This document shows positions 27,846 to 35,090 of a stretch of 40,986 nt of DNA, in pieces. Origin of the DNA: Bacteroidota bacterium (GTDB lineage: Bacteria; Bacteroidota; Bacteroidia; Chitinophagales; Saprospiraceae); NCBI GenBank assembly GCA_024743405.1, contig JANSWP010000066.1:1-40986 (forward strand), read 5' to 3'. Made by a program: the position numbers and the translations under genes. The notes below the pieces were generated by a model. It did not search any database, was not told the origin of the DNA, and saw only the letters and a list, made by a program, of their open reading frames with translations. The first letter of the stretch is position 1, and every line of letters starts with the position of its first letter.

Positions 27846-30049
27846 TGGCTATGAAAACCTTACTCACCCTAACATTATTATTGGGAAATTTGATGGTTTT
27901 ATCTCAAAACATTTCCCTCGACTCCGGCACCACCCGCGCTGTAGTCATCGGTATTTCTGACTATCAAGACGAAGATATTCCAGATTTGCAATTTGCCCAC
28001 CGAGATGCCCAAATTTTTGCAGGTTGGTTGAATTCCACTGGAGGAGGGAGTATTGCGGAAGTTAACCTAAAAGTATTGATGAATGAAGAAGCGACTAGTG
28101 GTAACATCATTGAACAGATGGGTTGGTTGATTGAGCAGAGCAAAGCTGGAGATAAGGTGATTTTTTATTTTTCGGGGCATGGCGATGTGGAGTCGATTAC
28201 GAGTTTTCAGCGCGGGTATTTATTGACGCACAACTCGCCATCACGAAGTTATATAGCAGGAGCTATTCCGTTAGGGTTTTTACAAGATGTAACGACTACG
28301 CTTACCCAAAATCAAGTGGAGGTCATACTCATTACAGATGCTTGTCGGTCTGGGAAATTAGCGGGTGATGATATTAAAGGCGCACAATATACAGGTGCAC
28401 AATTGGCGGAATTATTTTCCAATGAATTAAAAATTCTTTCTTGCCAGCCTGAAGAATTTAGCCATGAGGGGGCACAATGGGGCGATGGACACGGTGCTTT
28501 TACGTATAATCTTGTGGCAGGGTTAACTGGCTTGGCAGATCGGAATGAAGATTTTCTAATTACCCTGTCAGAGATTGATCGATACCTGGAAGATCAGGTG
28601 ACAGCGCAAGTGGCGCCGTTGCAACAAACACCTTTCACGAAGGGCAATCGCAATGCGCGTATTGCTCCCGTTGATAAGCAATTGTTGGCAAATTGGAAAG
28701 AAAAAAAAGCATTTGAAATACCTGCATTTTTGGCTGTCGGCAATCGCAATGCGCTAGTAGTGAATTTTGAATCAATGGATTCTTCTATTCAATCCCTTTA
28801 TTTCGCTTTTCAAAATAGTTTGGAGCATAAAGACTTTTTTGAACCGATAGAAACTTGTGCCGAAACCTATTTTCAAGAATTGATTCAAATAGAAACACTA
28901 ACACCTTTTCACGGTGCTTTTCGAAGGGCTTATGCTGCTGCATTGCAGGATGATGCACAGAATGTTTTGAATGCGTTAATGAAATTGGATATCCATAAGA
29001 TTGACCAATCGAGGCTAGTTCTAAATAAAAAATATTCGGAGTACCCAAAGTATTTAAAACGGGCAGCTGAATTATTAGGAACACAGCACTATTTTTATAA
29101 AAATCTAAAGGCGCGTCAATTTTTTTTTGAAGGAATGTTAATTTGGATGGAGCATTTTTTTGGTGAATCAAAGAGAGATTTGGTGCTAGAAAAGTATCGG
29201 AAATCGCTAGAATATGAAGCTCATGCACCCCATACGCATTTACATATGAGCTTGTGTTTTGCGACGATGTTTGAGGAGCCCGATTCAATGACTTTTCATG
29301 CAATGAAAGCTGCAGAACAAGCGCCTACTTGGATTTTGCCTTATGCCTATTTAGCCTATTATAAGTCCCAAAAATTCCAGCAATTTGACGAGGCTAAATT
29401 GTTGATTGACAAAGCGATCGAAATGGATTCTCAAAACGTGATTGTTATGAATTCCTTAGCAACTTGGCATTTTTTTCAAAAGCAATATGAGCCTGTTGTG
29501 GAGATTACTGAACAGGTTGTAAAAATGGACTCTACCTATGCCATCGCTTGGTATAACTTAGGTATAGGTTATTATTTTACGCAACGTTATGGGGAATGTC
29601 AAAAAGCGCTGTTGAAATCATTGGAACTGGATTCGAATCAATTTATAACCTATCTAGCATTGGGCACTTTATATTATGATGCACAACTCTATGATAGAGC
29701 AGAAAAAGTCTTACTCAAATCTATTGAATTGAATCCGAGACACTTAAATGGATACATAAAATTAGGTGCGGTGTATTATCAAATGGATAAAATGAAGGAC
29801 TCAGAAACCTATTTCAAAAAGGCTTATGACCTCAAGCCCACAGACTTAGATGTTTGTATCAATTTGGCAATTGTTTCTACCCGATTAGGAAAAACGGAAG
29901 CAGCATTGGATTATTTGGAGGCTGGATTGAAAAATGGAGAACGAGATTATAACTATATTGTAACCGATACAGACTTCGCACCTTTGCGAGCAACAGCCAG
30001 ATTTAAATCACTCATGCAGTCTTACTTTCCTGACAAAACGAAAAAATAG
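27842..30049 (+). CDS. Secreted caspase-like (C14) protease with short TPR tail, paralog 7
   Basis: The 735-residue protein starts at 27842 (MMAMKTLL); in-frame ATGs at 27845 and 27851 are alternatives, and 27851 gives the usual MKT start. A signal peptide ends VLSQ. The catalytic motifs are intact: SGHGD (His110 from 27851) and TDACRSGKLAG (Cys165). It differs from all intact siblings around the pocket loop: SHEGAQWGDGHG replaces the usual SLEGEQWGGGRG, and DIKGAQYTGAQLAEL replaces IGGAQ..xSNLAKQ. The linker (FHGAFRRAYAAALQDDAQN) and about six TPRs follow, ending FAPLRATARFKSLMQSYFP. It is coupled to the previous gene by ATGA overlap and followed after 24 nt by a lipoprotein gene, so the three probably form one transcript. 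Confidence 0.9.
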   Translation: MMAMKTLLTLTLLLGNLMVLSQNISLDSGTTRAVVIGISDYQDEDIPDLQFAHRDAQIFAGWLNSTGGGSIAEVNLKVLMNEEATSGNIIEQMGWLIEQSKAGDKVIFYFSGHGDVESITSFQRGYLLTHNSPSRSYIAGAIPLGFLQDVTTTLTQNQVEVILITDACRSGKLAGDDIKGAQYTGAQLAELFSNELKILSCQPEEFSHEGAQWGDGHGAFTYNLVAGLTGLADRNEDFLITLSEIDRYLEDQVTAQVAPLQQTPFTKGNRNARIAPVDKQLLANWKEKKAFEIPAFLAVGNRNALVVNFESMDSSIQSLYFAFQNSLEHKDFFEPIETCAETYFQELIQIETLTPFHGAFRRAYAAALQDDAQNVLNALMKLDIHKIDQSRLVLNKKYSEYPKYLKRAAELLGTQHYFYKNLKARQFFFEGMLIWMEHFFGESKRDLVLEKYRKSLEYEAHAPHTHLHMSLCFATMFEEPDSMTFHAMKAAEQAPTWILPYAYLAYYKSQKFQQFDEAKLLIDKAIEMDSQNVIVMNSLATWHFFQKQYEPVVEITEQVVKMDSTYAIAWYNLGIGYYFTQRYGECQKALLKSLELDSNQFITYLALGTLYYDAQLYDRAEKVLLKSIELNPRHLNGYIKLGAVYYQMDKMKDSETYFKKAYDLKPTDLDVCINLAIVSTRLGKTEAALDYLEAGLKNGERDYNYIVTDTDFAPLRATARFKSLMQSYFPDKTKK

Positions 30050-30073
30050 GACTCTATCTAAAACCAACTTTTT

Positions 30074-30748
30074 ATGAGAACTTTCATTATTTCAGTTTAC
30101 ACCTTATCCGCAATATTAATGTTGTTTTATGCCTGTGGAGGAGCAGATAGTAATGATTCTGATAATATAAAAGGACAGCTCGATTCAACGACAGTGACCT
30201 TATATGGTCAAGTAAGGAATATTGTCAATAAAGCAGCTATTGAAGGAGTATTAGTTCGGAACGCAACGAATAACGTTACGACAGACTCCAATGGAAAATT
30301 TTCTTTTCCCTTCTCAGATGGTAGTTCGAGAGTTCTAACTTTCACTAAAACTGGGCAAAAATCATCACAAATTAAATTTGTAAAGTTAAATAACCTAGAT
30401 AGTCTCGTTATTTTCATGGAAAATAAAGATAGTAATAATTTGACCGAGACTAATTATTTTAATGGTAGGGTTTCCCACAAAATAGTGAATAAAAACGTAG
30501 GGCTAAAAAATATCGAAGTTAAGAACATTTCCTCTGGAGTAGATACTAGTACCAGTAAATCAGGCTGGTATGCTTTAACTTCAACAGCCGACACCGCTGA
30601 TATAAAATATGAATATAAATACGCCGCTTCGGGCAATAAAGGGCATGTAGAAATTGATATCCAATCTGCCATACGCGACAGCGCCCGCATCGATTTAGTG
30701 CTCAATGATAAGGTCACAGGAATCAATATTCAGGGAGATTTGGAGTAA
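30074..30748 (+). CDS. Lipoprotein with two carboxypeptidase-regulatory-like modules
   Basis: This 224-residue lipoprotein has a signal ending LFYAC with Cys21, followed by GGADSNDSDN, a flexible acidic tether. Two beta-sandwich modules follow: residues about 42-115 (VTLYGQVRNIVNKAAIEGV ... TTDSNGKFSF) and about 128-215 (YFNGRVSHKIVNKNVGLKNI ... SKSGWYAL). These resemble carboxypeptidase regulatory-like domains common in Bacteroidota surface proteins. It is 24 nt downstream of caspase paralog 7 and on the same strand, the last gene of the compact block. A role as membrane partner, anchor or substrate of the neighbouring proteases is plausible but not shown. Its stop is immediately followed by a foldback repeat. 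Confidence 0.8.
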   Translation: MRTFIISVYTLSAILMLFYACGGADSNDSDNIKGQLDSTTVTLYGQVRNIVNKAAIEGVLVRNATNNVTTDSNGKFSFPFSDGSSRVLTFTKTGQKSSQIKFVKLNNLDSLVIFMENKDSNNLTETNYFNGRVSHKIVNKNVGLKNIEVKNISSGVDTSTSKSGWYALTSTADTADIKYEYKYAASGNKGHVEIDIQSAIRDSARIDLVLNDKVTGINIQGDLE

Positions 30749-30750
30749 GT

Positions 30751-30956
30751 AAGAGATTGGACAAAATCAAGTTATAGATTACTGGAGCATTGCCGCAGGG
30801 CGGCTCGCTCCAGTAAATGGTGGTTTTGGAGGGGAGTCCAGTTTAAAAAGCTGAAAGTCAGCTTTTTAAACTGGACTCCCCTCCAAGCCTCCTATACTGC
30901 AACGGGCGCCTTTGGCGCGATGTTGCAGTATTTAAGTGCAACTTAATTCTACTTTG
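30751..30956 (+). repeat. Family-1 MITE-like element, copy with altered right end
   Basis: The element carries the three hairpins of the 10954-11165 copy in the same order. In the central stem the left arm has changed from CCAATTAAAAAA to CCAGTTTAAAAA and the right arm has changed to match (TTTTTAAACTGG), so pairing is kept. The left terminus is AAGAGATTGGACA. The right terminus reads TTCTACTTTGGCACTT instead of TTCTGTCCAAGCACTT and is shared with the adjoining element. Confidence 0.8.
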
Positions 30957-31134
30957 GCACTTTAAAAATCATTTTGATCGAAATGCACAAACGGCGGCAA
31001 AGCCGCCGAAAAAACTATATGGAGGGACTTGTTTTTTATTTTTTGCAAAGTAAAAAATAGAAAACAAGTCCCTCCAAAAATATTTTTCGCTGCCGTAAGC
31101 AGCGGCTATACTTAAAGTGCCAAAGTAGAATTAA
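30943..31134. repeat. Family-2 MITE-like foldback element
   Basis: Perfect 23-bp inverted repeats (core AATTCTACTTTGGCACTT and its complement) bound 192 bp at 30943-30965 and 31112-31134. Three hairpins lie inside: GGCGGC/GCCGCC (about 30992-31008), a long central stem GGAGGGACTTG/CAAGTCCCTCC (31021-31075) and CGCTGC/GCAGCG (31088-31104). The three-hairpin layout repeats that of family 1. Alternatively the inverted repeats are ends facing outward from two flanking elements. Confidence 0.75.
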
Positions 31135-31210
31135 ATGATACTCATTTTATAAAGCATATCTATAGTTTGCTTCACAGACATCTTGTTAGCAATGTTTCCA
31201 AAAGTTTTGA

Positions 31211-31269
31211 GTAACCTTTTGCGTCTTTGACAAATTGAATAAATTGGGCTTCCATTATAAAATACATGC
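31211..31269 (+). promoter_or_regulatory. Degenerate caspase leader before pseudogene
   Basis: GAGTAACCTTTT at about 31209 is followed by GACAAATTGAATAAATT and GGCTTCCATTATAAAA, matching the GTAACCT ... ATCAAATTAAG ... GCTTCCATAAAA order in intact leaders, but compressed to 59 nt from the box to the ATG rather than 74. Confidence 0.45.
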
Positions 31270-31762
31270 ATGAAAAACTTACTGATTCTATTTCTTGCTT
31301 TCGGTTCTTTCGTTCTACATTCACAGTCTATCTCCCTCGAAACAGGAGATACCTACGCCGTTGTCGTCGGCATATCGGATTATGTACGTCGATACGTGCC
31401 AATATAAGCAAGCGGAAGAATACCTGAAAAAAGTGCTTCAATTCGATCCTACTAATAGCAATACCCATAACAATTTGGGTTTACTATTCATGAACAATAG
31501 GCCTTTTGAGTAAGCAGAGGAATCGTTTAAAAAAGTATTGACTTTAGATCCTAAACATGAATGGGGTACCTACAATATGGTATGTCTATTCAGCCTTCAG
31601 GAAAAAGAGAAAGAAGCGCTCAGTTGGTTGAAAAAGACATTAGAATTAAGAAAAATCACCTATCTCAAGATTGAGAGCGATACGGATTTGGACTATATCC
31701 GTGAGATGTAGGGTTTTCAAAACTTGATGAAAAAATATTTCCCTGATGAAAGCAAAAAATAA
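31270..31762 (+). pseudogene. Caspase-TPR pseudogene (head fused to tail, frameshifted)
   Basis: The ATG at 31270 opens a signal peptide ending FVLHSQ and the start of the caspase head, SISLETGDTYAVVVGISDY. After ISDY the frame shifts by +1 and jumps to TPR sequence (QYKQAEEYLKKVLQFDPTN), interrupted by a TAA at 31511-31513 and a TAG near 31709, and finishing with NLMKKYFPDESKK before TAA 31760-31762. The caspase core, both catalytic residues, the linker and most TPRs are deleted. Three independent lesions (deletion, frameshift, two stops) make it a clear pseudogene. The upstream leader is recognisable. Confidence 0.9.
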
Positions 31763-32370
31763 ATTCATATAAGACTACGGTTTACTGAAGAAGTAAACAA
31801 AGGTTTGAAGGAGGTATATATGTATGAACGGCAAACAAACATTATTGATTTCCGAGCTCCTAACTGGAATCGATAAAATGGATAATAATTAGATTTTTAT
31901 TGAAAAAAATTTGATAATTAACTTATTAAATTTAATTTCCATCTTCCATTCATAGTTTAGCTCGCTTTCTCAGTCTTTAACTTTTCTTTGATATTGATAA
32001 GGCGCAATATCACTCAAACACACTTTACTTAAAAATCATCTAATTGTTATTCTTTTTATATCATATTTCATTGCACAAGTGCATATGTAACAGATATGCT
32101 GTGGTTCGATCGAATGAAAAAAGATTAGTGTGTTGAATGACTACCAAAAAAAATATTTTTTTTTGGTTAAGGATAGTAACCTTTTAAGAGGTCATCAAAT
32201 AGAAGGTCGGAATGAATAAAGAAAGGAGTTTATCAAAATAAATTAATTCAATCCTAGCGCTCTTTGCAAAAGCTAATTACTTATCTAAATATCCACTCAA
32301 CTTTTTTTCATTTTCTGATTAAAGTAAGATGGAAAAAGTAGAGTTCGTTTCACTATTAAAATTTTTATCT
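31763..32370. other. AT-rich intergenic region
   Basis: No gene is supported. An A/T-rich palindrome ACCAAAAAAAA ... TTTTTTTTTGGT lies at 32143-32167 and might terminate readthrough from either side. The last ~100 bases precede a coding start and should include its promoter, but I cannot define one. Confidence 0.4.
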
Positions 32371-33303
32371 ATGAAAAAATCAATTAGCGTTTGGTTCCCT
32401 ATTTCTTTGTCTGCATTCTGTTTATTCCTATTTGCTGGAACTGTAACAGCTCAATCTGGAACAACAACCTCCTCTAATGCAAACACAAGAACGACAACCA
32501 CCACAGCCAACACAGCCAACAAACAGGCAACTATGGATCTTCTGACACTTAGGTATGTTAGGGATATGGCTGATGTAGGTATTCAAGCCATTGAAGACGA
32601 AAACAGTCGTGTGGCTGAAGAAGATGAACCTACAGGCATTGATGGTGCAAGTGGTAAAAATACACAAACACGTACCAGAGGTACAAATGATGCTAACGAT
32701 AATCCTTCTGACGATGATAATGATCGATCATTCGGGTTTGGTGACAATGATTCTTCCTCTTCTTCACCTTCTTCCACAGCTTCAAATTCCGTAGCAAAAG
32801 CTGCTCTTAACAGCATTCGTAATGTTGTTGATGTAGATGGTGCAAGTAGGAATGATAATCCACCTAGAACTAGAGAGGATGATGAAGATGTTAGAACTAG
32901 AGATACTGGAGACGACGATCCAAGAGATCCAGATGCCGTCGATTACCGAAAAAGAAGATCTTCTAAGGCAGACACTGACGACACTTTTGGCTTTGGAGAT
33001 ACTGGAGGTAGAGGAGCCAGTAAATCTACAGTCAGTATGACACTGAAGAGAGTTGATGCTATGTTAGAAAATATCAATCCTACTCGAGGAGCAGATGTTG
33101 ATGGTGCGCCAAAAAGCGATGATCCAGCAAGAACTAGACCTTCTGGTGACGATGATGATGTCATTCGTTTTGGCGATGATGCGATCCAGATTGATGCAAT
33201 TACAGATACAAAAAGAGCACTTACTACTCAGGAGAAAGTCGCAATTATACAACACATATTGCATAGACCAGATGCGGCTGTAAACAAGAAGAAGAGTAAC
33301 TAA
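32371..33303 (+). CDS. Exported acidic, repetitive protein of unknown function
   Basis: I choose the ATG at 32371 (310 residues) because it starts a clean signal peptide, MKKSISVWFPISL ... TVTAQ; the in-frame ATG at 32329 would add 14 residues before it. The mature protein is rich in Asp, Arg, Thr, Ser and Asn. It contains three imperfect units, each with a predicted helix, then (V/I)DGA(S/P), a polar TRTR or RTR stretch, an Asp-rich run and an F.FGD motif (DRSFGFGDND, DTFGFGDTG, VIRFGDDA). The acidic runs could bind divalent cations. No enzyme motif, lipobox or T9SS domain is visible and I do not recognise the family. A textbook terminator follows, so it is probably monocistronic. Confidence 0.75.
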   Translation: MKKSISVWFPISLSAFCLFLFAGTVTAQSGTTTSSNANTRTTTTTANTANKQATMDLLTLRYVRDMADVGIQAIEDENSRVAEEDEPTGIDGASGKNTQTRTRGTNDANDNPSDDDNDRSFGFGDNDSSSSSPSSTASNSVAKAALNSIRNVVDVDGASRNDNPPRTREDDEDVRTRDTGDDDPRDPDAVDYRKRRSSKADTDDTFGFGDTGGRGASKSTVSMTLKRVDAMLENINPTRGADVDGAPKSDDPARTRPSGDDDDVIRFGDDAIQIDAITDTKRALTTQEKVAIIQHILHRPDAAVNKKKSN

Positions 33304-33332
33304 ATTAAATAGGCATTGATAGAATATTGAAA

Positions 33333-33358
33333 GGTATCCCGCAGGGATACCTTTTTTT
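33333..33358 (+). terminator. Rho-independent terminator
   Basis: GGTATCCC, loop GCA, GGGATACC, then seven T residues, 30 nt after the stop of the acidic exported protein. Confidence 0.95.
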
Positions 33359-33403
33359 CGTTTTAGTAAATGAATGATATTGTGTACCTTACTTCATCTA
33401 AGT

Positions 33404-33562
33404 AAGTTCTTGGACAGAGTTAAGTTGCACTTAAATACTGCAACATCGCGCCAAAGGCGCCCGTTGGAGTAGAGGATTACCCTCCAGAACCACCATTTAC
33501 TGGAACGAGCCGCTATGCAGCAACGCTCCAGTAATCTATAGCTTGATTTTGTCCAAGCACTT
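33404..33562 (-). repeat. Family-1 MITE-like element, inverted copy lacking the central hairpin
   Basis: This 159-bp copy lies in reverse orientation to those at 10954 and 30751. It keeps both termini (AAGTTCTTGGACA, TGTCCAAGCACTT), the CTGCAAC/GTTG hairpin and the CTGGA.CGAGC ... GCTCCAG hairpin, but the long central stem is missing: CCTCCAGAACCACCA follows GTTGGAGTAGAGG directly. The loss of a whole stem suggests replication slippage across the hairpin. Confidence 0.82.
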
Positions 33563-33746
33563 AAGCGAGCAATATTAAGTTTAGAATTAATTTTTAGAAT
33601 TATTTTTTCTCATTCCCTCTCAAAATAATTCTGAAATTTTAGACATACATAAAGTTCGGTACTTGGTACAGCAGTTTATCGTACGATCTTCCTGTTTTGA
33701 CGTCAGATTCGAAACGAATTACCTTCACGTTTTTTAGAAAAAAACC

Positions 33747-34947
33747 ATGAAAAACCTGCACATCTTAATATTGTTTTTAGGAAGTATCACCACTTTCTCC
33801 CAAACCCTATCTCTCAATTCCGGCACCACCCGCGCCGTTGTCGTCGGTATTTCCGACTATCAGGATGAAAATATCCTTCAGTCCGAGACGAGTCTCCTGA
33901 AAGGGACTCGGCGACTTTTCTCAGGGATTTTCGCCGAGTCCTCTTCGAGAGACTCGTCTCGGACTCAAGGAGTCCCAACCGGGAATTAGGTGACCGGGCA
34001 TTGGCCGCATTTCGCCGGGCACTTCAATGGCAGTCTGAACTCCCACAGGCTTATTGGCAAATGAGTTTGGTGTACGGATATAGCTTGGTCCAATCCGATT
34101 CCGCGGAGGTGTATGCCCAAAAGGCGATGGAACTATATCCTTCCTGGGCAACACCCTATACCGATCTGGCGCTTTTGCTTTCCTACAAATACAGGCAATA
34201 CGCATAGATTCAAGTTCCTCTGAAGCTTGGAAAGCATTAGGGGCTTATTATAAATTAAAAAGAGAATTTACGGAAGCGGAAGAATATATCGAAAAAGCCA
34301 TTGGACTTGATTCGACCCATGTAACCACATATATTAATTTGGGAATTGTATATGCGCGCACTGGCCGATTAGACGAAGCGGAAAAGTATTTCAAAAAAGG
34401 AATTGAACTCGATCCAACTTTCCCGCTTTTCTATAACAATTTAGGAAACGTTTATATGGGAAGCGGCCGTTATGACGAAGCAGAAAAGTATTTTACATTA
34501 AGCCTCCAAATGGATTTCACTAATTGGCAGGTTTATGCGAATCTCAATATAGTGTATCAACAATTTCAGCGTTGGGAAGAAGCGGCAGCCATGGGGGAAA
34601 AATGTATTGAATACGCCCCACCCATCTGGCGGCTTCATGCTTTATTGGGCAATGCCTACACCCACGTGCCGCGACGCCTGAACGATGCCAAAACAACACT
34701 GGACAAAGCGATTGAAATGGACCCTGACCAATCTGAAACTTATATCTACCTCGCCCTATGGTCATTGAAAATGAACCAACCCGAACAGGCGTGGCAATAC
34801 CTCGAACAAGGATTGGAAATGAGCGTTGGCACTAATCAATTAGAGCTGGCATTTGTGGAAAAATTTTCGGGTTTTACAGAAATGCAGAAGGAGGCGAAAT
34901 GGGGGGAGTTAATGGAGAAATATTTCCCCGGTCAGGCCAAGGACTAA
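33747..34947 (+). pseudogene. Caspase-TPR pseudogene with foldback insertion and frameshifts
   Basis: The ATG at 33747 encodes a family head (signal ending TTFSQ, then NSGTTRAVVVGISDYQDENI). It then runs into an inserted foldback (33875-33970) and a large deletion, so both catalytic residues are lost. The tail resumes in another frame (ALAAFRRALQWQSELPQAYWQM, here only its core RALQWQSELPQAYWQM need be compared) to a stop at 34205-34207, and then continues in the third frame from about 34208 to 34947 with intact TPRs (NLGNVYMGSGRYDEAEKYF) and the C-terminal KWGELMEKYFP. The last segment alone, 34339-34947, would be a 202-residue TPR frame without a signal peptide. The closest relative is paralog 3 at 13353. 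Confidence 0.88.
33875..33970. repeat. Long foldback inserted in pseudogene
   Basis: AGTCCGAGACGAGTCTC (33880-33896) is exactly inverted at 33949-33965, and inside it GGACTCGGCGA (33904-33914) pairs with TCGCCGAGTCC (33931-33941). Flanking CCTTC/CAAGG extends the stem. Each outer arm holds a small palindrome (GAGAC GA GTCTC), as in REP doublets. It interrupts the caspase head just after ISDYQDENI. Confidence 0.85.
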
Positions 34948-35031
34948 ATAGGTATGTAACTGACCTGCCCAACCATTTGCAATAGGCAGGTGGGGCATTT
35001 TAACAGCAATCAAGTTTTAAGGTAATGAGTT

Positions 35032-35076
35032 AAAAAAAGAGGCAGCGGGATTACCCCACTGCCTCTTCTTTTTTTT
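35032..35076. terminator. Bidirectional terminator
   Basis: AAGAGGCAG.GGG and CCC..CTGCCTCTT form a stem with an ATTA loop (35038-35067), with A-runs on the left and T-runs on the right, so it can stop transcription from both the plus-strand pseudogene and the minus-strand PA-domain gene, which end on either side. Confidence 0.88.
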
Positions 35077-35090
35077 GAACCATTCCGGCA

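Noticed and set aside
32176-32200. GTAACCTTTT followed by CATCAAATAGAA upstream of the acidic protein gene, similar to the caspase leader
   Set aside because: It lies about 195 nt from the start codon, lacks the CAGCTTC part, and a match of this length in AT-rich DNA may be chance.
34339-34947. Intact 202-codon TPR frame as an independent gene
   Set aside because: It continues upstream as the third frame of a broken caspase-TPR gene, lacks a signal peptide and begins at an internal Met inside a TPR, so it is treated as pseudogene tail, though expression cannot be excluded.
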